Source of the DNA: Deltaproteobacteria bacterium
GTDB taxonomy: Bacteria > Myxococcota_A > Polyangia > Polyangiales > Ga0077539
Direction: 5' to 3'
DNA length: 64,000 nt
Assembly: GCA_016218725.1 (NCBI GenBank)
Contig: JACRDB010000139.1
Location: 115,022 to 179,021, forward strand
The notes beneath the pieces are model-generated. The model searched no databases. It saw only the letters and a program-made list of their open reading frames with translations, and was not told where the DNA came from. Positions 1 through 7,037 of the stretch are shown one piece after another. Within the stretch, counting starts at the first letter, position 1. Each line of letters begins with the position of its first letter. A program made the translations under genes and the position numbers.

Positions 1-85
1 GCGCCGCGCGCCGAGGGTGCGCCAGCGCGGGCGGAACCACCGAGAGGAGAACCACGGACAACAGAAGCGGGGTGGTGCGCATCAT
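1..85 (-). CDS. Secreted protein, N-terminal fragment (runs off the left edge)
   Basis: Reading leftwards, an AAGGAGG ribosome binding site (positions 95 to 89) is followed by two adjacent ATG codons at 85 and 82. The frame then stays open to the window edge. The first ~28 residues form a textbook signal peptide: MRTT, then a run of Leu and Val, then PPALA before HP, with likely cleavage after ALA. ATG 82 has the better spacing (6 nt) from the ribosome binding site; ATG 85 is possible. Nothing can be said about the mature protein. The gene diverges from the lipoprotein gene at 240. Confidence 0.65.
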   Translation of the reverse strand, partial: MMRTTPLLLSVVLLSVVPPALAHPRRAA

Positions 86-224
86 GCACCTCCTTGCGAG
101 GGGTCCTGAGCTTGGACGGAGCACCCGACCGTTCGGTGCAACGTCACCTTCAACGACAACCAGGTCCAGTGTTTACAATATTCCTGCCGCCGGGGGGGTG
201 TTTCCCGCCCGCGCGCGCTTGGGG

Positions 225-230
225 TACCAT
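225..230 (+). promoter_or_regulatory. Possible -10 element before the proline-rich lipoprotein gene
   Basis: TACCAT lies nine bases before the ATG at 240, and there is no Shine-Dalgarno sequence. No clear -35 is seen. A second AT-rich spot, TACAAT at 174-179, lies further upstream and could serve either this gene or the divergent gene at the left edge. Both assignments are by eye. Confidence 0.3.
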
Positions 231-239
231 CGACCCGTC

Positions 240-818
240 ATGCGCTCCCCCCACCCCCGAGGCTGGTGGCTCCTGCCAGTCCTGTCCTGGCTCGGCGCCT
301 GCGCCACCGGGAGCGGGGACCGCGAGTTCGTGGACGTCGGCCCCCTGCCCGATGGCGAGGACGACACCTCCCTGGAAGACACCGAAGCCCCCGACACCGG
401 CTCCCCCACGGAGGACTCCGGCCTGCCCGCCCGCCCGGACTCCGGCTCGCCCCAGCTCGACGCCAGCATGGACGACACCGGCACCCCGCCGGAAGATCGC
501 CCCCCTCCCGTCGAAGACAGCGCGTCACCCGACACCGCCCTACCTGATACCACCGCGCCCGACACCGCCCTACCTCCGCCGCCACCCCCGCCGCCACCCC
601 CGCCGCCCCCTCCGCCGCCCCCTCCGCCGCCACCACCACCGCCACCACCACCGGAGCCTCCGCCCTCGGGGCTGGTGTGCCCGGTGCTGATTGGGAGCCA
701 GAGCTGCCGCGGCTCGGAGAACTGCTGCGTCGCCCTGTCCATGATCGGCGCCGGCTGCGGCTGTGAGATCCCCTTCGTCGGGCTCTGCATCCCCCGGGGC
801 ATCTCACCCTGCCGGTGA
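240..818 (+). CDS. Proline-rich lipoprotein with Cys-rich C-terminal domain
   Basis: The product is 192 aa. A signal peptide ends in a lipobox (SWLGAC), so it should be lipid-anchored. Next comes an acidic Asp/Thr/Pro-rich linker, then 27 consecutive prolines (positions 573-653), and a C-terminal domain of about 45 residues with many cysteines (CPVLIG, ENCC, GCGC). The ATG at 240 is chosen because it places the signal peptide at the N-terminus; the frame extends upstream to 72 without coding character. The layout suggests a small disulfide-bonded domain held off the envelope by a stiff polyproline stalk. I do not recognise the family and no function is inferred. Confidence 0.75.
   Translation: MRSPHPRGWWLLPVLSWLGACATGSGDREFVDVGPLPDGEDDTSLEDTEAPDTGSPTEDSGLPARPDSGSPQLDASMDDTGTPPEDRPPPVEDSASPDTALPDTTAPDTALPPPPPPPPPPPPPPPPPPPPPPPPPPPEPPPSGLVCPVLIGSQSCRGSENCCVALSMIGAGCGCEIPFVGLCIPRGISPCR
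573..653 (+). repeat. Polyproline-encoding simple repeat (27 Pro codons)
   Basis: An uninterrupted run of CCG, CCA, CCC and CCT codons forms a C-rich/G-rich strand-asymmetric tract inside the lipoprotein gene. The mixed codons argue that the peptide is selected rather than being pure slippage. The tract is still likely to vary in length between strains. Confidence 0.9.
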
Positions 819-824
819 CGGCGC

Positions 825-1472
825 TCAGCTCTTTTCGGCCTCGGGGCCGGCGTCGGCGCCGCCCTCCGGGTCTGGCGAGTCCTTGAAGCTCGGCACCCCG
901 GGCTGGGCCAGGCTGGCCTCCGGGTCTCCGGTGACCGCGGCCACGTCCGGGTCCTCCCCCGAGGGCGGCGGCATGCTGGAGCTGGTGGTCCCCGGCGGTG
1001 GTGCCGTCGATGGGTTCAGCGTGAGCAGCGCGTCCCGGATCGGGCCCCGGTACTGCTCCGTGGTCCTTACGATCAACTGCGCCGCCGTCTCCACCTCCCG
1101 GCGCTGGAGCGACTCCGTGGGGAGCTCCACCCGCAGGGCCAGGTCCCCGTCCTCGTCGAGGGCGAATTTCACCAGCACCAGGTTGTTGTTCACCGCCAGG
1201 ATCCGCCCGAGGAATCTCGGGGGGTAGAGCCCCGCGCCCCAGGGCCTCACGGCCTCGGGCTCCAGGAAGGGCATCACCGCGAAGTACAGCCAGGTGCCTG
1301 CGTGGCGCACCACCACCGTGAGCTCCCCCACGGAGGTGGACACGCCGCAGCGCCAGGTGCGATCCCCCTGGCGCTTCGGTTGCCACCCGAGCTCCGTCAG
1401 GATGGAAGGGATCTCCTCCGCCGCAATGACCGTCACGGGTGCGATCCCAACGCGCCGGCCCCGCCGCGTCAA
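825..1472 (-). CDS. YbjN-like (T3SS-chaperone-fold) domain protein
   Basis: The product is about 215 aa. The core (TVIAAEEIPSIL, GELTVVVRHAG, RILAVNNNLVLVKFALDEDG, DLALRVELP) has the alternating strands and the closing DEDGDL.L..ELP signature of YbjN-type proteins, which share the fold of type III secretion chaperones. The last ~50 residues are Pro/Gly/Asp-rich and look disordered. The start is a TTG at 1472 that overlaps the stop of the upstream HTH gene (TTGA), giving translational coupling; a GTG at 1436 is the alternative. YbjN relatives are usually uncharacterised stress- or protein-stability-related factors. Pairing with a helix-turn-helix protein suggests a two-gene unit of unknown role. 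Confidence 0.65.
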   Translation of the reverse strand: MTRRGRRVGIAPVTVIAAEEIPSILTELGWQPKRQGDRTWRCGVSTSVGELTVVVRHAGTWLYFAVMPFLEPEAVRPWGAGLYPPRFLGRILAVNNNLVLVKFALDEDGDLALRVELPTESLQRREVETAAQLIVRTTEQYRGPIRDALLTLNPSTAPPPGTTSSSMPPPSGEDPDVAAVTGDPEASLAQPGVPSFKDSPDPEGGADAGPEAEKS

Positions 1473-1801
1473 GTACTCTCTGTCGGATCGTCCGCCGGGT
1501 CGGGCCAGGCCTCGGCCAGCTTCAGGGCCTCGGCCAGGAGCTTCGGGTGCGCCAGGAGCTTGCGCAGGAGCGCCGGGAACCCGGGGTCGGCCAGCGCCCG
1601 GTAGGGCCCCGCCGGGGCCTTGCGCGGCGCCGGAGCGCGGTCCTTCAAGACCCCCAGGGCCTCCACATGGCCCCGGGTGGGGAAGGCCTCGGCGCGCTCC
1701 CACTGGCGCACCGTGTCCACGTCGATTTTCAGGGCCTCGGCGAGCTGCCGCTGGGTGAGCCGAAGGCCCTTGCGCAGCGCGAGGATGTCCTCGGCGGTCA
1801 T
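1469..1801 (-). CDS. Helix-turn-helix transcriptional regulator
   Basis: The product is 110 aa. Residues ~5-50 (ILALRKGLRLTQRQLAEALK, VDTVRQWERAEAFPT) form a clear Cro/C1-type helix-turn-helix with the usual LTQ..LA..L and V..WE positions. The C-terminal ~40 residues are helical and Leu/Ala-rich. It is the first gene of a two-gene unit, its stop overlapping the TTG start of the YbjN-like gene. There is no Shine-Dalgarno; a TAGCGT -10-like hexamer lies 7 nt before the ATG, so the mRNA may be leaderless. Targets are unknown, and autoregulation would be usual. Confidence 0.8.
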   Translation of the reverse strand: MTAEDILALRKGLRLTQRQLAEALKIDVDTVRQWERAEAFPTRGHVEALGVLKDRAPAPRKAPAGPYRALADPGFPALLRKLLAHPKLLAEALKLAEAWPDPADDPTEST

Positions 1802-1808
1802 CGGGCGT

Positions 1809-1814
1809 ACGCTA
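1809..1814 (-). promoter_or_regulatory. -10-like element, possible leaderless start of the HTH gene
   Basis: On the minus strand GTGCTAGCGT precedes the ATG at 1801. The hexamer TAGCGT ends 7 nt before the start codon, which would put transcription initiation at the A of ATG. No good -35 is visible. The same GTGCTA context recurs before 13556 and 14488. Confidence 0.4.
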
Positions 1815-1880
1815 GCACCACCGAAGCCGTTCGTTTCTGGGAACCCACGGGCCCCAGGCGGTGTCAGGAGTCAGATCTGG

Positions 1881-2429
1881 ATGGAAATCCGCACCCAGCT
1901 CGCGATCGTGACCACCGTGGGGCTGGCGTGGGGCGGGGGCAACCTCGTCCGGGTGAGGCCCTTCCTGCACCACTCGGCCCACGCCGAGCGGCTCTCCCTC
2001 GCGGCCCTGGAGCAGCGGGTGGCCCGCAACCCCGAGGACCTCCCGGCCACCAGGGTGCTCCTGCGGCGATACCTGGAGCTCGGCATGCCGCAGGTGGTGG
2101 TGGACCAGGCCAACCGGGCTCCCTCGGCGGTCCAGCAGGACGGGGTGGTGGCCCTCTACGGCGCCCGCGCCCAGGAGGCCCTCGGGCACGTGGACAGCGC
2201 CAACGCCCTGGTCACCGGCGCCCTGAACCGCTGCGGGGCCATCCCCCTGGAGCTGGCCGAGGGCTCCGGCTGTGACGTGCGCACCCAGACCGAGCTCTCC
2301 CTGGAGGGGGCCGCCCTGGACCTCATGCAGCGCTGGAGGATCACCCCCCTCACGGACCCCTCGCGGGCCAGCGTGGCCCACGAGATGGCCACGCGCCCGG
2401 TCCGGATCAGCACCCGCGTGGCCTGGTGA
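1881..2429 (+). CDS. Secreted or membrane-anchored TPR-like protein
   Basis: The product is 182 aa. The ATG at 1881 follows CAGGAG with about 10 nt spacing. A hydrophobic N-terminus (QLAIVTTVGLAWGGG) acts as signal or anchor. It is followed by helical segments resembling tetratricopeptide units (LSLAALEQRVARNPEDLPATRVLLRRYLE; VALYGARAQEALGHVDSANALV). One Cys pair (RCGAI, GCDV) may form a disulfide. The gene diverges from the HTH gene with ~80 bp between them. The family is not recognised; a protein-protein interaction role in the envelope is the most that can be inferred. Confidence 0.6.
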   Translation: MEIRTQLAIVTTVGLAWGGGNLVRVRPFLHHSAHAERLSLAALEQRVARNPEDLPATRVLLRRYLELGMPQVVVDQANRAPSAVQQDGVVALYGARAQEALGHVDSANALVTGALNRCGAIPLELAEGSGCDVRTQTELSLEGAALDLMQRWRITPLTDPSRASVAHEMATRPVRISTRVAW

Positions 2430-2441
2430 CCACTCCGGAGG

Positions 2442-2470
2442 GTGACGGGCCGCCGCAACGGTGTTAGAGC
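2442..2470 (+). promoter_or_regulatory. Candidate promoter of the 2477-5559 operon
   Basis: GTGACG (2442-2447) and TAGAGC (2465-2470) are separated by 17 nt. The -10 ends six bases before the GTG at 2477, so the transcript would be leaderless. The gene lacks a Shine-Dalgarno, which agrees. Confidence 0.4.
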
Positions 2471-2476
2471 GTCCCG

Positions 2477-2989
2477 GTGCGAGGCCTCGGTGTGTTGGGT
2501 CTGGCGCTCCTCGCGGGCTGCGCCAGGGCGGTGACCGTGGAGGGCACCACCGTCAGCGCCCGGCAGGTGGCCTATGCCTTCGGCCCCATCCCCGCGGCCT
2601 GGGAGCGCGTCCGGGTGCCCGACGACGACGCCGCCTGGCTCGACCCCCCGCACGGCGCCGTGGTCCACGTGGACCACACCTGCGAGCGATCCCAGGACGC
2701 GCCCCTGCAAGCCCTGGTACAACATCTGCTCATCGGGTTCACGGACCGCCACATGGTCACCGAAGAAGACCTCCCCCTGGATGGCCGCACCGCCCGGCAC
2801 GTGGTGGTCCGCGCCCGGCTGGACGGCGTGGCCCGCATGTTGGAGTTCTTTGTCCTCAAGAAGGACGGCTGCGTGTTCGACCTGGGCTACGCCGCCCCGC
2901 CGGAGCGCTTCGAGGACGGCCGCGGGGCCTTCCAGGCCTTCGTGCGGGGCTTCCGCACCACGCGCACGCCCCTGAGCGACGCCCGGTGA
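2477..2989 (+). CDS. Lipoprotein, first gene of MlaE operon
   Basis: The product is 170 aa, starting at GTG 2477. The signal peptide ends LALLAGC, a lipobox. The mature part contains VPDDDAAWLDPPHGAVVHVDHTC and ends with MLEFFVLKKDGCVFDLGYAAP, ERFEDGRGAFQAFVRGF. This resembles small lipoproteins of the PsbP/DUF1795 type, in which a paired Cys and a final helix close a beta-sheet. Its stop overlaps the GTG start of mlaE (GTGA), so the two are probably co-translated. That context suggests a role with the lipid-transport permease in the envelope; this is inference. Confidence 0.7.
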   Translation: MRGLGVLGLALLAGCARAVTVEGTTVSARQVAYAFGPIPAAWERVRVPDDDAAWLDPPHGAVVHVDHTCERSQDAPLQALVQHLLIGFTDRHMVTEEDLPLDGRTARHVVVRARLDGVARMLEFFVLKKDGCVFDLGYAAPPERFEDGRGAFQAFVRGFRTTRTPLSDAR

Positions 2990-3759
2990 GCACCCGCAAG
3001 GAGCTCCTGGCGCGCGTCCGGGTGCCCCTGGAGACCCTCGGGGCCATGGGCGCCCTGGCGCTGGACAGCGCCCGCGCCCTCTTCGCCCGCCCCTTTGAGT
3101 TTCGGGAGCTGGTCTACCAGCTCGAACAGATGGGCGTGCGCTCCGTCGGCATCGCGAGCGTCACGGCCGTCTTCGTCGGCATGGTCATGACCGTGCAGTT
3201 CGCCTTCGGGCTGGAGCGCTTTGGCGCGAGGGACTACGTCGGCCGCGTGGTGGGGCTCTCCGTGGCCCGGGAGCTGGCCCCGAGCCTCACGGCCCTGGTC
3301 GTGGGCAGCCGCATCGGCAGCGGCATGGCCGCGGAGCTCGGCTCCATGGCCGTCACCGAGCAGATCGACGCCATCCGGGCCCTCGGCGCCGACCCCATCA
3401 AGAAGCTCGTCATGCCGCGCATCCTGGCATGCGTCCTGCTCCTGCCGGTGCTCACCCTCTTCGCCGACGTGCTTGGCTTCGCGGGCGCCATGGTGGTCGC
3501 CAAGACCCAGTTCGGCACCCCCACGGCGTTCTTCTTCCGCACGGCCCTGGAGAGCGTCACCATGCAGGACTTCCTCTCGGGCCTCGGCAAGGCGCCCTTC
3601 TTCGGGCTCATCATCGCCACCATCGGGTGCCACTACGGCATGCTCACCCGCGGCGGCACCGAGGGCGTCGGCCGCTCCACCACCCAGACCGTGGTCTCCT
3701 GCGCGGTGTCCATCCTCGTGTCGGACTTCTTCCTCACCAAGCTCTTTCTCTCACTATGA
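2986..3759 (+). CDS. mlaE: MlaE-family ABC transporter permease
   Basis: The product is 257 aa, the normal length for MlaE. Diagnostic segments are present: FRELVYQLEQMGVRSVGIA near the N-terminus, GMVMTVQFAFGLERFGA, VARELAPSLTALVVGSRIGSGMAAELGSM, the EQIDAIRALGADPIKKLVMPR coupling loop, and five to six hydrophobic helices. MlaE permeases move phospholipid between inner and outer membrane with an ATPase (MlaF) and an MCE protein (MlaD). Neither is encoded next to this gene, so partners must lie elsewhere. Start GTG 2986 overlaps the preceding stop, and its own stop overlaps the next ATG (ATGA). Confidence 0.92.
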   Translation: MSTRKELLARVRVPLETLGAMGALALDSARALFARPFEFRELVYQLEQMGVRSVGIASVTAVFVGMVMTVQFAFGLERFGARDYVGRVVGLSVARELAPSLTALVVGSRIGSGMAAELGSMAVTEQIDAIRALGADPIKKLVMPRILACVLLLPVLTLFADVLGFAGAMVVAKTQFGTPTAFFFRTALESVTMQDFLSGLGKAPFFGLIIATIGCHYGMLTRGGTEGVGRSTTQTVVSCAVSILVSDFFLTKLFLSL

Positions 3760-3950
3760 TGACCACCCCCAGGATGTACGCCCTCGCCTGGGCCATGGTG
3801 CTCGCGATAGGTGTCGTTGTCTTGAGAGAACACCATGAACCCTTGCCAGGCAACGTAACACGCGCCCTCGTCCGGAGCCTCCCGGCGCGCCGGGGGCCCC
3901 TCCGCGCGCCCCCGAGGCCGACCTGGAGCGCCCCGGAGAATCCCCGGTGA
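3756..3950 (+). CDS. Small single-pass membrane protein (64 aa)
   Basis: This is an open frame locked between two translational couplings. Its ATG overlaps the mlaE stop (ATGA) and its stop overlaps the GTG of the next permease (GTGA). Residues ~7-23 (MYALAWAMVLAIGVVVL) form one hydrophobic helix; the rest is Arg/Pro-rich and likely cytoplasmic or disordered. No family is recognised. The perfect stop/start overlaps on both sides are the main evidence that it is translated. It could instead serve mainly as a coupling ORF for the downstream permease. Confidence 0.5.
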   Translation: MMTTPRMYALAWAMVLAIGVVVLREHHEPLPGNVTRALVRSLPARRGPLRAPPRPTWSAPENPR

Positions 3951-5071
3951 GGCACCTCGCGGCGCACGCCCTGGGGTCCCTCGGGCGCCGCCGGGGGGAG
4001 AGCCTCACCGCGGGGCTGGGCCTGGCCCTCGCCGTGGCCCTCCACGCCGCGGTGGTCTTCCTGGCGGGCTCTGGCCTCCGGGCCTGGCTCCAGGGGGCCG
4101 CGCTGGCCCCGGCGCTCACCGTCACCCGCACCGTCGCCGGAAACCCCGCGCCGGTGGACACCCGGGACCTCGCCTGGCTCCGGGACACCCCCGGGGTGCA
4201 CTCCGTGACCCCCAGGGTCTGGGGCTCGCTCACCCTCGACGAGGGCGCCTCCGTGGTGCTCATCGCCGGTCTCGACACGCCGCTCCCCGCGGGCCTCACC
4301 GGCCGCGGCAGAAGCCCCCGGGACGGCGCCCGGGAGGCCGTGTTGGGCCACGCCCTGGCGCGCAGGACGGGCCTCCGCCGGGGAGACACGCTCCCGCTGG
4401 CGGTGCCCCTCCGGGTGGTGGCCGTGCTCCCCGCCGAGAGCGACCGCTGGGCCTCGGACGCGGTGCTCACGGACCCTCCGACCGCCCGAGCCCTCCTCGG
4501 GCTCGACGCGCACCAGGCCATGGATCTGGCCCTGGAGCCCGGCAACGCCCAGGAGCTCCCGGTGCTGCGCGCAAAGATCCACGCGCGCGGGCCCGACGCC
4601 CTGCTGGTCGAGAGAGCCGCCCTGGAGGAGGGCTACCGCCGGGCCCTCGGCCGCCGAGGGGGGGCGGCGCTCCTCGGGCTCCTGCCATCGGCGCTGGTGC
4701 TCCTGGCGCTCCTCGCCGGACGCCTCGCGGGGCCCACCCCCGCGCTCTCCCGCGAGGTGGCCACGCTCCGGGCCCTGGGCTGGTCCGTCGGTGACGTCCT
4801 CTGGGCGAGGCTCTTCGAGGCCGCCTGGGTCGCCGCGCTGGCCGTGGCGGCGGGCCTCCTGGGGGCCCATGGGTATGTCTTCTCCCTCGGGGCCCCGGGC
4901 CTCCGGGGCTGGGTCCTTGGGCAAGACCACGGTGGGCCCCTGACGCCCGCGGCGGCGCCCCGGGACTGGCTCCTCCTGGCGCTCTACGGGCTCGTGCCGT
5001 ACCTCACCGCGGCGGTCCTGGGCGCCTGGAGGGACGCCGTGACGGACCCCGCGGAGGTCCTCCGGGGATGA
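3947..5071 (+). CDS. FtsX-type ABC transporter permease
   Basis: The product is 374 aa. An N-terminal transmembrane helix (LTAGLGLALAVALHAAVVFLAGS) is followed by a ~200-residue periplasmic domain (residues ~45-235) and then three more helices. Between them lies the FtsX/MacB hallmark LSREVATLRALGWSVGDVLWARLFEAAW (residues ~263-290). Such permeases work with a LolD/MacB-like ATPase, which is not encoded nearby. The GTG start overlaps the preceding stop, and the stop overlaps the NosL-like start (ATGA). FtsX-type permeases next to NosL are typical of copper or lipoprotein-handling clusters. Confidence 0.82.
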   Translation: MRHLAAHALGSLGRRRGESLTAGLGLALAVALHAAVVFLAGSGLRAWLQGAALAPALTVTRTVAGNPAPVDTRDLAWLRDTPGVHSVTPRVWGSLTLDEGASVVLIAGLDTPLPAGLTGRGRSPRDGAREAVLGHALARRTGLRRGDTLPLAVPLRVVAVLPAESDRWASDAVLTDPPTARALLGLDAHQAMDLALEPGNAQELPVLRAKIHARGPDALLVERAALEEGYRRALGRRGGAALLGLLPSALVLLALLAGRLAGPTPALSREVATLRALGWSVGDVLWARLFEAAWVAALAVAAGLLGAHGYVFSLGAPGLRGWVLGQDHGGPLTPAAAPRDWLLLALYGLVPYLTAAVLGAWRDAVTDPAEVLRG

Positions 5072-5559
5072 ACCCCGCGCGCCGCGCGCTCCTCCTCCTG
5101 GCGCTGGCGAGCTGCGCCAGGCGCCACCCTCCCCGCTGCGCGCGCTGTGGCATGACCATCCCCGCGGACTCCCACTGGGTGTCCGGAGGGCAGGATCAAC
5201 GTGGCAATGAAGTACTTTATGATACCCCTCAGTGTCTTATCGCACAGGCCAGGACGCGCGCCCTGGCAGGCCCCTGGGTGACCGAATACTACGGCCCTCG
5301 GGGCCTCCGGACGGACGCCCGGGGCCTGCGCTACGCCCTGGGGAGCGACGTCCGAGGCCCCATGGGGCCGGAGCTGGTGCCCGTGGCGCCCTCCCTGGAG
5401 GCTCCCTTCACCCGGGACCACCGCCCCCGGGGGTGGGCCTCCTGGGGGGAGCTCACAGGGGCCTCGGCGGCGCCGGGGGAGGCTCCCTCGAGCGGAAGAA
5501 GCGCACCAGCTCCACGAAGTCCCGGGTCTGCTCCGGGGTCCTCGTCGGGCCCACCTTGA
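5068..5559 (+). CDS. NosL-like lipoprotein
   Basis: The product is 163 aa. A short lipoprotein signal (LLLLALASC) precedes PPRCARCGMTI and NEVLYDTPQCLIA, the CxxCGM and later cysteine arrangement of NosL-family copper-binding accessory lipoproteins. NosL delivers Cu(I) to nitrous-oxide reductase, but relatives next to FtsX permeases are found without nos genes, and no nos genes are visible here. The final ~35 residues are low-complexity Ser/Pro/Gly. They are encoded opposite the 3' end of the convergent glycosyltransferase-like gene (overlap 5453-5559), so the true functional end may be near WASWGELTG. Confidence 0.72.
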   Translation: MNPARRALLLLALASCARRHPPRCARCGMTIPADSHWVSGGQDQRGNEVLYDTPQCLIAQARTRALAGPWVTEYYGPRGLRTDARGLRYALGSDVRGPMGPELVPVAPSLEAPFTRDHRPRGWASWGELTGASAAPGEAPSSGRSAPAPRSPGSAPGSSSGPP

Positions 5560-7027
5560 GGGGCGCCGCCGCCGCCGCGCCCAGCACCAGGAGGAGCGCC
5601 GACCCCGCCAGGAGCCTCCCCCGCCAGGGTACTCCCTTGAGGGATCCAACAACCATGTAGACGATCACAAGCAACACCATGACGGCCAGCGGGAGGACCG
5701 TCCGGGTGTCCGGTGAGAGGCCCCGGAGCATGGCCAGGTTGGGGCTCACGAGGCCCGCCCTCCAGAGCGGCACGAGGGCGTCCAGGAGGGGGTTTGGGAG
5801 GTCCTCGGGGAGCTCCGGGAAGAACGCGTGGACGGCCTGGTTCGTGAGCACCCCGGCGGAGGCGAGCCCCAGGGCGATCCCGAGGGCCCCAGGGCGCGGG
5901 AGGCACACCCTCACGGCGTCCCCGAGGGGCACCACCGCCAGGGCGAGGGCCGGGACCAGGAGCCTCGGGCCGAAGCTCCAGCCGCCGTACCAGGCCCCGG
6001 CGCCGGCGACCATGAAGACATAGAGCCCGAAGGCGCCGCCCAGGAGCACCGCCAGGGCTCGCTCCCCGCGGCGGTAGAGGGCCACGAGGCCCACGGGCAG
6101 GAGGGCCACCAGGGGGCAGGTGGGCAGGAGCCCTCGGTGGAGGCTCAGGGTGACGCCGAGGGCGCCCTCGCGGGTGGGCAGGGCCACGCCCCCCACGCCG
6201 CTGCGGTGCAGGGCCTGCACCTCCGGGGACACCAGGTGGTGGTACGAGAGCTCCAGCGGCCCGCCGAAGGCCCGCTGGTGGTACCACGCGAACAATGCCA
6301 CGGACGGGAGCACGCCCAGGACAAACAACAACAGACCAGGGAGGTCCCGTCTGGCGTGTCGGATGAAGACGTACAGAGCCAGCGCCACACAGCCGATGGC
6401 GGCCTGGTATTCGAGCAGCTCCGCGAAGCCCGTGAGCGCGCCTGCGGCGAGGAGGGCGAGGCGGCGGCGGGCGGCGCTGGGGGAGTCCTCGGCGAGGTCG
6501 AAGAGCCACAGGGCCCCGAGGAAGGCGGCGCCCACGAGCTGGTGGCCGTAGAGGGCGGTGCTGTAATGGAAGGCCGTGGTGCCGAGGAACCACCCGAAGG
6601 ACACCAGGTCCACCACCCGCGGGTCCGGGCAGCGACGCCGCAGGAGGGCGCGGGCCAGGAGGAAGGCCAGGAGCCCCGCGGGGAGGGCCACGGAGCGCCG
6701 CAGGAGCTGGACGAGCGCGGCGATGGTGATGTCCTCCCCGGGGTGCATGCGCCGCCAGAGGGCGTAGGGGAGGGCCGCGAGGAGGCTCGAACCGGGGGCC
6801 TTGTCGGTGTAGTAGTGGCCGTCGTGGGTGGCCCAGTCCTGCACGGGGCCGAAGCGCTGGACGGGGCCGTCGATGGTGAGGGTGCGCCCGTCCACCAGGG
6901 CCACGGCGAGGTAGGCCCGGGTGCGCTCGTTGGGCACGGTGATCTCCGTGAACATCCACGACCAGGAGGCCAGGAGGGCCACCACCAGGAGCCTCGGGAG
7001 CTCGCGCAGGACGGCGTGGCGCAGCAC
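5453..7027 (-). CDS. Polytopic membrane glycosyltransferase-like protein
   Basis: The product is 524 aa with about 11-12 predicted transmembrane helices. After the first helix comes a periplasmic loop with NERTRAYLAVALVDGRTLTIDG and HDGHYYTDKAPGSSLLAAL, close to the KxPG-containing loop of GT-C lipid-linked sugar transferases (ArnT/PMT-like superfamily). A C-terminal soluble tail follows (TRTPEQTRDFVELVRFF). The likely role is transfer of a sugar from a polyprenyl carrier to an envelope acceptor; substrate unknown. The start is GTG 7027, ten bases after the stop of the upstream gene. Its 3' end overlaps the NosL-like gene by 107 bp. Confidence 0.7.
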   Translation of the reverse strand: MLRHAVLRELPRLLVVALLASWSWMFTEITVPNERTRAYLAVALVDGRTLTIDGPVQRFGPVQDWATHDGHYYTDKAPGSSLLAALPYALWRRMHPGEDITIAALVQLLRRSVALPAGLLAFLLARALLRRRCPDPRVVDLVSFGWFLGTTAFHYSTALYGHQLVGAAFLGALWLFDLAEDSPSAARRRLALLAAGALTGFAELLEYQAAIGCVALALYVFIRHARRDLPGLLLFVLGVLPSVALFAWYHQRAFGGPLELSYHHLVSPEVQALHRSGVGGVALPTREGALGVTLSLHRGLLPTCPLVALLPVGLVALYRRGERALAVLLGGAFGLYVFMVAGAGAWYGGWSFGPRLLVPALALAVVPLGDAVRVCLPRPGALGIALGLASAGVLTNQAVHAFFPELPEDLPNPLLDALVPLWRAGLVSPNLAMLRGLSPDTRTVLPLAVMVLLVIVYMVVGSLKGVPWRGRLLAGSALLLVLGAAAAAPLKVGPTRTPEQTRDFVELVRFFRSREPPPAPPRPL

Positions 7028-7037
7028 GGCGGGGGCG

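Noticed and set aside
825..1472. YbjN-like protein as a chaperone of the translocon at 53778-56577
   Set aside because: The fold resemblance is generic, the gene is 50 kb away and pairs with an HTH regulator; there is no evidence for a link.
5068..5559. Evidence for denitrification (nosL)
   Set aside because: The NosL-like lipoprotein has no nosZ/nosD/nosF/nosY neighbours, so a nitrous-oxide role is not claimed.
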